This document shows, piece by piece, positions 17,248-23,558 of a stretch of DNA of 25,390 bases. Every line of letters begins with the position of its first letter. Within the stretch, counting starts at the first letter, position 1. The stretch is from JBCBKZ01 sp039026975 (GTDB lineage Bacteria > Bacteroidota > Bacteroidia > J057): assembly GCA_039026975.1 (NCBI GenBank), contig JBCCLI010000044.1:1-25390 (forward strand), read 5' to 3'. Both the position numbers and the translations under genes were made by a program. Under the pieces are notes generated by a model. It ran no database searches, was not told the origin of the DNA, and saw nothing but the letters and a program-made list of their open reading frames with translations.

Positions 17248-18285
17248 ATGTGGAGAGACATATTATTAATAAGAAGTAAGGAAGCAACCCCGCTAAGAGT
17301 TGTTATCTATATCTTTTTCGGCCTGGTATTCAATCTGATTACCAGGCCACATCCAGATGATTACGCCTTACAGTGGATTTTTTCTTCTCTCATAGCAGTA
17401 GTCATGTGGGAAGGAAATGGATTTGTCGCTACCACCCTCGACAAGGTGGTTACCTGGATAGAGAATCCCCTACGGAGACTACTGCTAGGCGTGATTTGTA
17501 TGATGACTTATACCTTAGGTGCCGCATGGCTGATTGGGTATCTATTCTATGTGATATATATGGGGAAAGATATGGCTTATTATAATGCTGCCGTACCTGA
17601 GTTTCTCTATAAGGTTCTTTCCATCACCTTTGTTCTGACACTGATTGTGCATAGCGCAACTTTCCTTAGGTACTGGCGTGATGCAGCTCTGAAAGCAGAG
17701 AAACTGAAAAGATCTCAACTAATCTCTCAATATTCTTCTCTCAAACACCAACTTAATCCACACTTTCTCTTTAACAGCTTAAACAGCCTGACCGCTCTTG
17801 TCTACAAAGATCCTGATCAGGCAGCAGAGTTTATTCAGCATCTTTCTCATACTTACAGGTTTGTCCTGGAAAACTCAGAGAAAGAACTCATTTCACTAGC
17901 TGCAGAACTCAAGTTTACTCGTGGCTATTTACACTTACTGGAAATTAGGCATGGAAATAACCTGAAGGTAGAGATAAATTTACCGGAAAATGAAAGTATG
18001 ATGGTGGCTCCGCTAACGCTTCAACTATTACTAGAGAATGCCATCAAGCATAATATAGTCTCTCAGAATAAGCCTTTAAGAGTAGACATATTCCTGGACG
18101 ACCAGCAGCATATAGTGGTCAAGAATAATCTACAGAAGAAACAGATTCAGGAACATTCTACCGGCATGGGGCTTAAAAATATAAAGGAGAGATATCAGCA
18201 CCTGGCTAATAAATTAGTAGAAGTGTTGGAGAATACGGATAGTTTTACGGTTAAGGTTCCTGTATTAACCCTTAAGCAGGCATGA
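17248..18285 (+). CDS. LytS/YehU-type sensor histidine kinase
   Basis: This 345-residue membrane kinase has four hydrophobic segments in the first 150 residues (about 18-34, 45-60, 78-107 and 125-145), with no sizeable extracellular domain. A short coiled coil leads into the His_kinase (PF06580) region. The phospho-acceptor is His172 in LNPHFLFNSLNSL. The ATPase part is of the short type: LLLENAIKHN (N-box) and GMGLKNIKERY (G-box). Its stop overlaps the start of the LytTR regulator gene by 4 bases (ATGA), a standard coupled pair. Being third in the TonB receptor unit suggests it senses an envelope or membrane signal tied to that receptor. Confidence 0.93.
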   Translation: MWRDILLIRSKEATPLRVVIYIFFGLVFNLITRPHPDDYALQWIFSSLIAVVMWEGNGFVATTLDKVVTWIENPLRRLLLGVICMMTYTLGAAWLIGYLFYVIYMGKDMAYYNAAVPEFLYKVLSITFVLTLIVHSATFLRYWRDAALKAEKLKRSQLISQYSSLKHQLNPHFLFNSLNSLTALVYKDPDQAAEFIQHLSHTYRFVLENSEKELISLAAELKFTRGYLHLLEIRHGNNLKVEINLPENESMMVAPLTLQLLLENAIKHNIVSQNKPLRVDIFLDDQQHIVVKNNLQKKQIQEHSTGMGLKNIKERYQHLANKLVEVLENTDSFTVKVPVLTLKQA

Positions 18286-19049
18286 AGATAGTCATCATAG
18301 AGGATGAACCTCTGGCAGCGGATAGATTACAGGAATTGATTCATGAGTATGAGTCTCATATAGAAGTGTTAGCCAGGCTTGATTCTGTAGAATCTGCTGT
18401 TGCATGGTTTAATCAGCACGGTATGCCTGAGCTTATATTCATGGACATCCAACTAGCTGATGGGATTAGCTTCCAGATTTTTGAACAGTCCCAGATCAAG
18501 GTTCCTGTCATTTTCACCACCGCTTATGATGAGTATGCCATCAAAGCATTTAAGGTTAACAGCATAGATTATCTCTTAAAGCCCTTGAGCTTTGATGCGG
18601 TAGCTGATGCGCTGGATAAGTACGTTCAGCTACATGTCAAACAGGATGCTCCCCCTACTATAGATCCAGCATTAGTACAGTCTCTGATGAGCCAGCTCCA
18701 TAAGCCATCCTTTAAGTCACGCTTTATTGTTAAAAAAGGGGAGCACTTATTATCTGTAGGAATAGAACAAATCAACTATTTCTATGCAGAGGATAAAGTT
18801 AGTTTCTTAAAAACCCGTGAAGGAAAAAGATACATTATCCAACAAACCCTAGGAGAATTAGAAGAGCTGCTGGACCCTGATATTTTCTTTAGAATTAACA
18901 GGCAATACATCGCCAGATTTGAAGCTATTACAGATATCATCTCCTACTCTAATAGCAGGCTAAAAGTAAATCTTTCTCACTGTGAAGATGATGGAATTAT
19001 AGTTAGCAAACAGAAAGTTCAAGCCTTCAAACAATGGCTGGACCAGTAA
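18282..19049 (+). CDS. LytTR-family response regulator
   Basis: This 255-residue regulator has an N-terminal receiver (about 1-120) with acidic residues EDE at 7-9, phospho-acceptor Asp55 in IFMDIQLADG, the Thr/Ala in FTTAYDEYA, and Lys in YLLKPL. A LytTR DNA-binding domain (about 145-250) follows, including FIVKKGEHLLSV, INYFYAEDKVSFL and FFRINRQYIARF. It overlaps the upstream kinase gene by 4 bases and is its evident partner. Members of this family bind direct repeats upstream of their targets. No obvious pair of such repeats was found next to the receptor operon by eye. The gene ends the four-gene unit. Confidence 0.94.
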   Translation: MKIVIIEDEPLAADRLQELIHEYESHIEVLARLDSVESAVAWFNQHGMPELIFMDIQLADGISFQIFEQSQIKVPVIFTTAYDEYAIKAFKVNSIDYLLKPLSFDAVADALDKYVQLHVKQDAPPTIDPALVQSLMSQLHKPSFKSRFIVKKGEHLLSVGIEQINYFYAEDKVSFLKTREGKRYIIQQTLGELEELLDPDIFFRINRQYIARFEAITDIISYSNSRLKVNLSHCEDDGIIVSKQKVQAFKQWLDQ

Positions 19050-19379
19050 CAAGATGACACAAAATCATGCTTTCTCACCCTAAATTCTAGCTGCAATCTA
19101 TCCTCTTTCGAGCATCCCCTCCTTTTCCTTTTCCTCCTAAAATCTTTAACTAAGAGCGCAGAAATATATAATTGTGCAAGATTTAGCTCTTTTAGTTAAG
19201 GATAAATCATCCACATCAGTTCGAAAAACGGGATATTATCAATAATTTACCTGAAAACATGGGCTACTACTCCTTTATACAGCAAGGCAACTTGTCGTAT
19301 TAAGGGTTCAGCAGGATTAGTCTATGAGAGATATACACATTTAACTCCTGGAATTCTGAACTGGCTAGACTACTTCATC
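19050..19379. other. Intergenic region with imperfect inverted repeat
   Basis: This 330-base stretch between the LytTR gene and the symporter gene has no recognisable complete gene. It contains TTAACTAAGAGC at 19146-19157 and GCTCTTTTAGTTAA at 19186-19199, complementary apart from two extra T residues, with a 28-base AT-rich interior (ATATATAATTGTGC) that could hold a promoter. From 19206 onward the symporter's reading frame is open, although no ATG, GTG or TTG lies in that frame before 19380. An ATG at 19324 is out of frame with the symporter. Confidence 0.5.
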
Positions 19380-20954
19380 GTGATTGCATATAGCCTCGGC
19401 TTTCTGAGCCTTGGATATATTTTTAAAGACAATAATTCTTCGGAAGACTATTTTCTAGGGGGTCGGAGCATGGGGTGGTTCCCCCTCAGCTTATCTACTA
19501 TGGCCACCCAATTATCCGCCATTAGTTTTATTTCTGCCCCAGCTTTTGTGGGGATGCGAGAAGGAGGAGGGATGCAATGGCTAACCTATGAACTGGCAGT
19601 CCCCCTAGCCATGATCTTTATCATGGTAGTGCTGATTCCCAACCTGTATAAGTCAGGCATAGTCAGTGTCTATGAGTATCTGGAGAAAAGATTTAATGCC
19701 TCCACCAGACTTCTTATCAGCACAGTCTTCCAAATTAGCAGGTCCTTTGCCACGGGAGTAATGGTGTATGCATTAGCACTGATTATTCAGGCTGTGGTAA
19801 AGATACCTTTCTGGCAGACTATCTTAATTATAGGAGTAATCACCCTTATTTACTCTTACCAAGGAGGTATGAAAGCAGTCATATGGGGAGATGTCATCCA
19901 GATGATCATCCTATTTGGGGGAATTATCATCTGCCTGATTTACGGATTGAAAGAGCTGGGGGGATGGTCAGTATTCATGGATAAAGTGGATGTGGAACGG
20001 ACTGTAGCCATAGACTTTAGCAGCTTCGGTTTCCAGGGAGATGGATTCGGTTTCTGGCCTATGCTAGTCGGAGGGTTCTTTCTGTATGTTTCCTACTATG
20101 CCACAGACCAGACCCAAAGTCAGCGGCTTCTATCTGCCAAGGATATGCCTACTGTAAGGCAGCTTCTCACCGTAAATGGATTACTCAGATTCCCTGTAAC
20201 ACTGATTTACTGTATCATGGGACTGGTTCTGGGAACCCTGCTCGTACAAGATGCCAGTTTCCAACAAGCCATTACAGATACATTCTCCCAAAGCGGAGGA
20301 TCTCTGAAAAGCTCTACTGACCTTCTGGTTCCCATCTTTATCACTAAGTATCTCCCTCACGGGATCATTGGAGTACTCTTAGTAGCTATCCTATCTGCTG
20401 CTATGTCTACCCTCAGTTCAGCCATTAACAGCTTGTCTGCTGTATCTATGGAAGACCACGTAACTCGTTTCAAGAAAAACTTAACGGATAAGGAATACGT
20501 CCGCTACTCTCAGCTTACTTCCGTATTCTGGGGAATTGTCTGCCTTTTACTCGCCTTTGTAGCAGGGGGTATAGCTGATACAGTGATAGAAGCCATTAAT
20601 AAAGTGGGATCTGCCTTTTATGGGCCTATCCTGGGTGCCTTTACCCTGGCTATGCTCAGCAAACGTACACAGGCACTGGACGTGAACATAGGCATCATCG
20701 TAGGGGTACTCTTCAATTTTTACCTATGGATCTTTGTCCCGGAAGTGTTCTGGTTCTGGTGGAATGCCATAGGAGGCATACTTACCATCACCATAGGCGT
20801 AGTTATGGGCTACATACGTAATGCTCCTGCCAAAGGAGAAACCATCAGCCTGACTGACCTCAATTTCAATACCTGGCATACTTATGCCCTGATAGGCTTC
20901 TTTGGACTGATCATTCTGGTGAGTGTTATGCTTCCGGGTTGGTTTGGGGCTTAG
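19380..20954 (+). CDS. Sodium:solute symporter family (SSS) transporter; start uncertain
   Basis: This is a 12-13-segment inner-membrane Na+-coupled symporter, 524 residues if counted from the GTG at 19380. Family marks are YFLGGRSMGWFP after the first segment, SAISFISAPAF, SVYEYLEKRFN, YATDQTQSQRLLSAKD, and SAAMSTLSSAINSLSAVSMEDH. GTG at 19380 would cut the first membrane segment in half. The same frame upstream encodes TPGILNWLDYFIVIAYSLG, a proper family N-terminus, but has no ATG, GTG or TTG. An ATG at 19324 (then AGA GAT ATA CAC ATT) runs one base out of phase into TAA; one extra T in TTT at 19340-19342 would join it. The substrate cannot be named. Confidence 0.88.
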   Translation: MIAYSLGFLSLGYIFKDNNSSEDYFLGGRSMGWFPLSLSTMATQLSAISFISAPAFVGMREGGGMQWLTYELAVPLAMIFIMVVLIPNLYKSGIVSVYEYLEKRFNASTRLLISTVFQISRSFATGVMVYALALIIQAVVKIPFWQTILIIGVITLIYSYQGGMKAVIWGDVIQMIILFGGIIICLIYGLKELGGWSVFMDKVDVERTVAIDFSSFGFQGDGFGFWPMLVGGFFLYVSYYATDQTQSQRLLSAKDMPTVRQLLTVNGLLRFPVTLIYCIMGLVLGTLLVQDASFQQAITDTFSQSGGSLKSSTDLLVPIFITKYLPHGIIGVLLVAILSAAMSTLSSAINSLSAVSMEDHVTRFKKNLTDKEYVRYSQLTSVFWGIVCLLLAFVAGGIADTVIEAINKVGSAFYGPILGAFTLAMLSKRTQALDVNIGIIVGVLFNFYLWIFVPEVFWFWWNAIGGILTITIGVVMGYIRNAPAKGETISLTDLNFNTWHTYALIGFFGLIILVSVMLPGWFGA

Positions 20955-20968
20955 TATAATCACTACCT

Positions 20969-21133
20969 ATGAATGACAGGAATAAAGAATTCTCAAACCC
21001 TTATAAGGGAGAAAGCCTTACATCCTTTTTGAAAGAAAAAGGCTCTTACGAACAAGTTTCTAGGGCGGCCTTCCAAAATGTCTTGATGTGGGTGAGAATA
21101 AATATTCTCATGAAAAATTCGAAAGGTACATAA
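20969..21133 (+). pseudogene. Truncated XRE/HigA-type antitoxin-like gene (N-terminal part only)
   Basis: A 54-codon ORF (ATG 20969, TAA 21131-21133) follows the symporter by 14 bases. Its segment NPYKGESLTSFLKEKG, followed by YEQV and VLMW, matches the N-terminal signature of a known group of small XRE-type antitoxin-like regulators (pattern NPHxGSSFDDFLKEEGxYEEV...VLAWQ). In that group the DNA-binding helix-turn-helix follows directly. Here the protein stops after a few more residues (LMKNSKGT), before any helix-turn-helix, so it looks truncated. The stop is 12 bases from the end of a second truncated gene on the other strand. The resemblance is by pattern memory and rests on about 35 residues. 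Confidence 0.5.
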
Positions 21134-21144
21134 GGGATGGGGAA

Positions 21145-21291
21145 TTATGACTTAATGATTTCTTGAAGCTTTCCGATGGCTACTCCTTCAGCATCTACTT
21201 TTACCGCTCCTATCTCTATAATTTCACTCCTATTCCCATTATGTCTCTCCTCTCAGCAAGTAGCACCCAGATTCATGACTATATATGTCAT
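21145..21291 (-). pseudogene. Truncated, nonsense-mutated DEDDh 3'-5' exonuclease remnant
   Basis: Read leftward from an ATG at 21291, one frame gives MTYIVMNLGATC, then TGA (21253-21255), then EERHNGN, RSEIIEIGAVKVDAEG, and a stop at 21145-21147. This is the N-terminus of a KapD/ERI-1-like DEDDh exonuclease, normally xYIVFDLEATCWE...SEIIEIGAVKxD. Three lesions are visible: the TGA replaces the conserved Trp codon, the catalytic DxE has become NxG, and about three quarters of the gene is missing after the first 48 codons. The start codon overlaps the stop of fic as ATGA, so this was once the second gene of a fic-led operon. The exonuclease identification is fairly secure from EIIEIGAVKVD. Confidence 0.7.
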
Positions 21292-22250
21292 GTCTCTAAA
21301 AACTGATATTTTGTGAGCCGCTTTTCCCCTTTACGCCTCAGAATCCCTTTTTCTACGGCCTGAATCAAATCCCTACTTGCTGTAGAAGTAGAAATTTCTT
21401 TGAAATGAGCCATGTAATCCTTTCTACTAAATTCTTTCTTCCCAATGATCTCACGATATACCTCCATTCTACCTGCTCCGTCTAGCCTTGGAAAGGGATG
21501 ATTTAATAATACTGTCAGTGCTTCATGAATAATGTGAAGCATATAGGTGATGAATATAGTGGATGAACCTGATTTATCACTCCGGGATAATGCTTCATAG
21601 TATTCCTCCTGCTTCTCTTTGATTAAACTCTCCAGTGGGAGGTATTCAAATACTGGATTTACCTGCATGAGTAGTAAGGTTTGCCATAGCCTACCCATAC
21701 GTCCGTTTCCATCCATAAATGGGTGGATAAATTCCATTTCGTAATGAAATACACAGCTCTTTATGAGCATGAGTTCACCAGCCTCTTTTACAAAGGTGAA
21801 TAAATCACCCATTAAGGGGTAAACCCTGATAGAAGGTGGAGGAAGGTGTGCTATGACGTTCCCTCTCATGATTCCCACCTGCTCACTCCTATACTTTCCT
21901 TTCTGCTGAATAAGTCCTGTCATTAGAATGGCATGTGCCTGGAGAAAAGACTCGTGTGTATAGGGATTAAATTCTGTGAGTCTACTGTAGGCCTCTATGG
22001 CATTTTTTACTTCCTGAATATCCTTCTTCGGACCTAATACTCGTTTATTCTCAAAAATAGCCGTAATCTGATCCTCACTTAGTGTATTCCCTTCAATAGC
22101 TAAGGTAGACTGTATAGTCCTAATGCGGTTTTTTTTCCTGAGCTTTGGAGAAGACTTATGGAGATGTGCAGCTTGAATTTTCCCTAATTTCTCTGAAATT
22201 TGGCTTACGTAGGTAACTATTTCAGAATTTAGCTTGTAAGGAGGACTCAT
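21288..22250 (-). CDS. Fic-family protein (AMP-transferase fold) with C-terminal winged helix
   Basis: Fic enzymes usually transfer AMP from ATP to a hydroxyl side chain of a target protein. This 320-residue protein has the complete motif HPFMDGNGRMGR at residues 176-187, with catalytic His176. Its N-terminal helix carries the inhibitory pattern (S/T)xxxE(G/N) as T49-LAI-E53-G54, which makes it class II (self-inhibited). About residues 262-320 (MEVYREIIGKKEFSRKDYM, STASRDLIQAVEKGIL, RRKGEKRLTKY) look like a winged helix, so DNA binding and self-regulation are plausible. Two tandem palindromes sit immediately upstream of the start codon. The ATG at 22250 is preceded by an in-frame stop. Its stop overlaps a decayed exonuclease gene. 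The target protein is unknown. Confidence 0.92.
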   Translation of the reverse strand: MSPPYKLNSEIVTYVSQISEKLGKIQAAHLHKSSPKLRKKNRIRTIQSTLAIEGNTLSEDQITAIFENKRVLGPKKDIQEVKNAIEAYSRLTEFNPYTHESFLQAHAILMTGLIQQKGKYRSEQVGIMRGNVIAHLPPPSIRVYPLMGDLFTFVKEAGELMLIKSCVFHYEMEFIHPFMDGNGRMGRLWQTLLLMQVNPVFEYLPLESLIKEKQEEYYEALSRSDKSGSSTIFITYMLHIIHEALTVLLNHPFPRLDGAGRMEVYREIIGKKEFSRKDYMAHFKEISTSTASRDLIQAVEKGILRRKGEKRLTKYQFLET

Positions 22251-22251
22251 A

Positions 22252-22275
22252 TGATACTATCATTTGATACTATCA
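22252..22275. promoter_or_regulatory. Tandem palindromic operator-like sites at the fic start
   Basis: TGATACTATCA occurs twice, at 22252-22262 and 22265-22275, separated by two bases. Each copy is itself a palindrome (TGATA-C-TATCA). They sit 2 bases upstream of the fic start codon and 38-61 bases upstream of the divergent zinc-ribbon gene, so one bound regulator could control both. The Fic protein has a likely C-terminal winged helix and is the obvious candidate binder. Confidence 0.6.
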
Positions 22276-22287
22276 TAAGTTACTTAC

Positions 22288-22319
22288 TAAATATAAGCGC
22301 AACAACTCACCCATGAAAA
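22288..22319 (-). promoter_or_regulatory. Weak candidate Bacteroidota-type promoter for fic
   Basis: On the minus strand TATATTTA (22288-22295) differs by one base from the Bacteroidota -7 consensus TAnnTTTG. It is preceded, 19 bases upstream, by TTTTC (22315-22319), a poor match to the -33 TTTG. If real, transcription would start just before the two palindromes, which would then block early transcription when bound. Confidence 0.3.
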
Positions 22320-22480
22320 CAAAAACCTGCGCCACTTGCAAAAAAGACTTCTCTGTCATGTACCGCGTTCAAATCCGTAAAGGGAAGGAATGGATCTTTG
22401 TGTGTACAGACTGTTGCAAGAAGCACCAAAGCTTGCCAGCATACAGATACGGAGGTACCTGGAAAGGGAGTAGGCATTGA
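22313..22480 (+). CDS. Small four-cysteine zinc-ribbon-like protein (55 aa)
   Basis: This short ORF encodes 55 residues with CATC at residues 6-9 and CTDC at 31-34, followed by a fifth Cys (35). These two CxxC pairs about 25 residues apart on a small beta-rich body fit a zinc ribbon. The middle (MYRVQIRKGKEWIFVC) and the end (YRYGGTWKG) are rich in aromatics and lysine, as in small nucleic-acid-binding ribbons. It begins 62 bases from the divergent fic gene and ends exactly where the convergent DUF2911 gene's stop begins, with no gap. No named family is assigned. The cysteine spacing and tight packing between genes make it a real gene rather than noise. Confidence 0.7.
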   Translation: MKTKTCATCKKDFSVMYRVQIRKGKEWIFVCTDCCKKHQSLPAYRYGGTWKGSRH

Positions 22481-23326
22481 TTATTCTTTCATAAGTGCTT
22501 TTATCTTCTCTATATTATCCTGAAAGTAAGTCCCCCCATCAATGTTGTGCTCCTTATCATATTGAATAGCTGCTTCTCCCATCTCAATGGCCTCCTCATA
22601 TCTACCCAGTGCTTTCAACACAAACATCCTTGTTCCGTAGGCAGGGGACTTCCCCCCTTTTTCAATGCCTAGGTCTGCCAGTGTTAGCGCCTCATTCAGG
22701 TCCAAATTTTGGTAGAGGTAAAAAGATCCTGCCACAGAGTATTCATGCCAATCAGGATGAAGCCCCGTAAGTAAGGAGTCCTTAACAAACTCAGCTACCT
22801 TCTGGTCTGTAGTGGTTTCTACATCAAAGTAAACCGTAGTTTCTGCCCAGGAAAGGTATACCCTGGCATTATTAGGAATGATATCTATGTCTATGGTGAA
22901 GGTTTCGTAGAATCTTGGGCTTTTCTGCACCTTCATTTGGGTTCTCACTACGTCCTTCTGTTCATCATAGTCAAAAGCCCCATACTGCGCGTAATCAGTA
23001 TTCAGAACCAGGGTCCAATAATCAGGCCCCGGAATGGTAAACAAAGCATAGCTACCTTTAGGGATTTTCTCCCCTCCCACTTCAACCGGAGCCGAGAAAG
23101 TAATATTAGTCGCATAGCTGGCTCCCGTTCGCCATAGCTCTCCATAAGGAATGAATGCTCCAAAGATTTCTCTCCCCCTTACTGCGGGGCGTTCATAGCT
23201 AATGGATATGGTATCAAAGCCTACCACTTGCTCGATCTGCCCAGGGAAGCTAAACATAGGAAACTTATCCTGAGAATAAGTTGAAACACAAAGCGAAAAT
23301 AGTAATAGAAAGGAGAGATGTTTCAT
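22481..23326 (-). CDS. Secreted DUF2911-domain protein with helical C-terminus
   Basis: This 281-residue protein has a signal peptide (to about residue 19, STYSQ) and a DUF2911 domain (about 30-165). The domain shows the family's strongly conserved features: ISYERPAVRGREIFG, VPYGELWRTGA-like FIPYGELWRTGASYATNI, and KGSYALFTIPG. The C-terminal 100 residues (LYQNLDLNEALTLADLGIEK, RMFVLKALGRYEEAIEMGEA) look like TPR-type helix pairs. DUF2911 proteins are abundant in Bacteroidota periplasm or lipoprotein sets, with no assigned function. It is transcribed leftward as a single gene, and its stop abuts the end of the zinc-ribbon gene. A 232-base gap separates it from the serine hydrolase gene. Confidence 0.9.
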   Translation of the reverse strand: MKHLSFLLLFSLCVSTYSQDKFPMFSFPGQIEQVVGFDTISISYERPAVRGREIFGAFIPYGELWRTGASYATNITFSAPVEVGGEKIPKGSYALFTIPGPDYWTLVLNTDYAQYGAFDYDEQKDVVRTQMKVQKSPRFYETFTIDIDIIPNNARVYLSWAETTVYFDVETTTDQKVAEFVKDSLLTGLHPDWHEYSVAGSFYLYQNLDLNEALTLADLGIEKGGKSPAYGTRMFVLKALGRYEEAIEMGEAAIQYDKEHNIDGGTYFQDNIEKIKALMKE

Positions 23327-23558
23327 AGGTAATTTATTTTTCCTTAGAAATACGAATCCTCCTCCTATCTGTTACCTCCCATTCCTTATGACAACACTTT
23401 TTCGGCAGAAAGCGTTTTATGAAGCTGCATTTAGCGATTCTCATGAGAATATAAAGTCTCTACTCTTGCTGATACATTCCCGGGTTGGCTATCTCATGTC
23501 TTCCAAGTCCAGGAAGTAAATAAGGGAGCAGCCAGAAAGGGAGTAGGTACAAGCTGAG

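Noticed and set aside
21094..21109. GAGAATA-AA-TATTCTC inverted repeat
   Set aside because: It lies inside the antitoxin-like remnant frame and has no link to a start codon or T-tract.
23437..23450. 14-bp perfect palindrome ATTCTCATGAGAAT between the serine hydrolase and DUF2911 genes; ATTCTCATGA also occurs at 21104
   Set aside because: One or two perfect 14-bp palindromes are expected by chance in 25 kb, and it lies too far from the DUF2911 start for a convincing operator.
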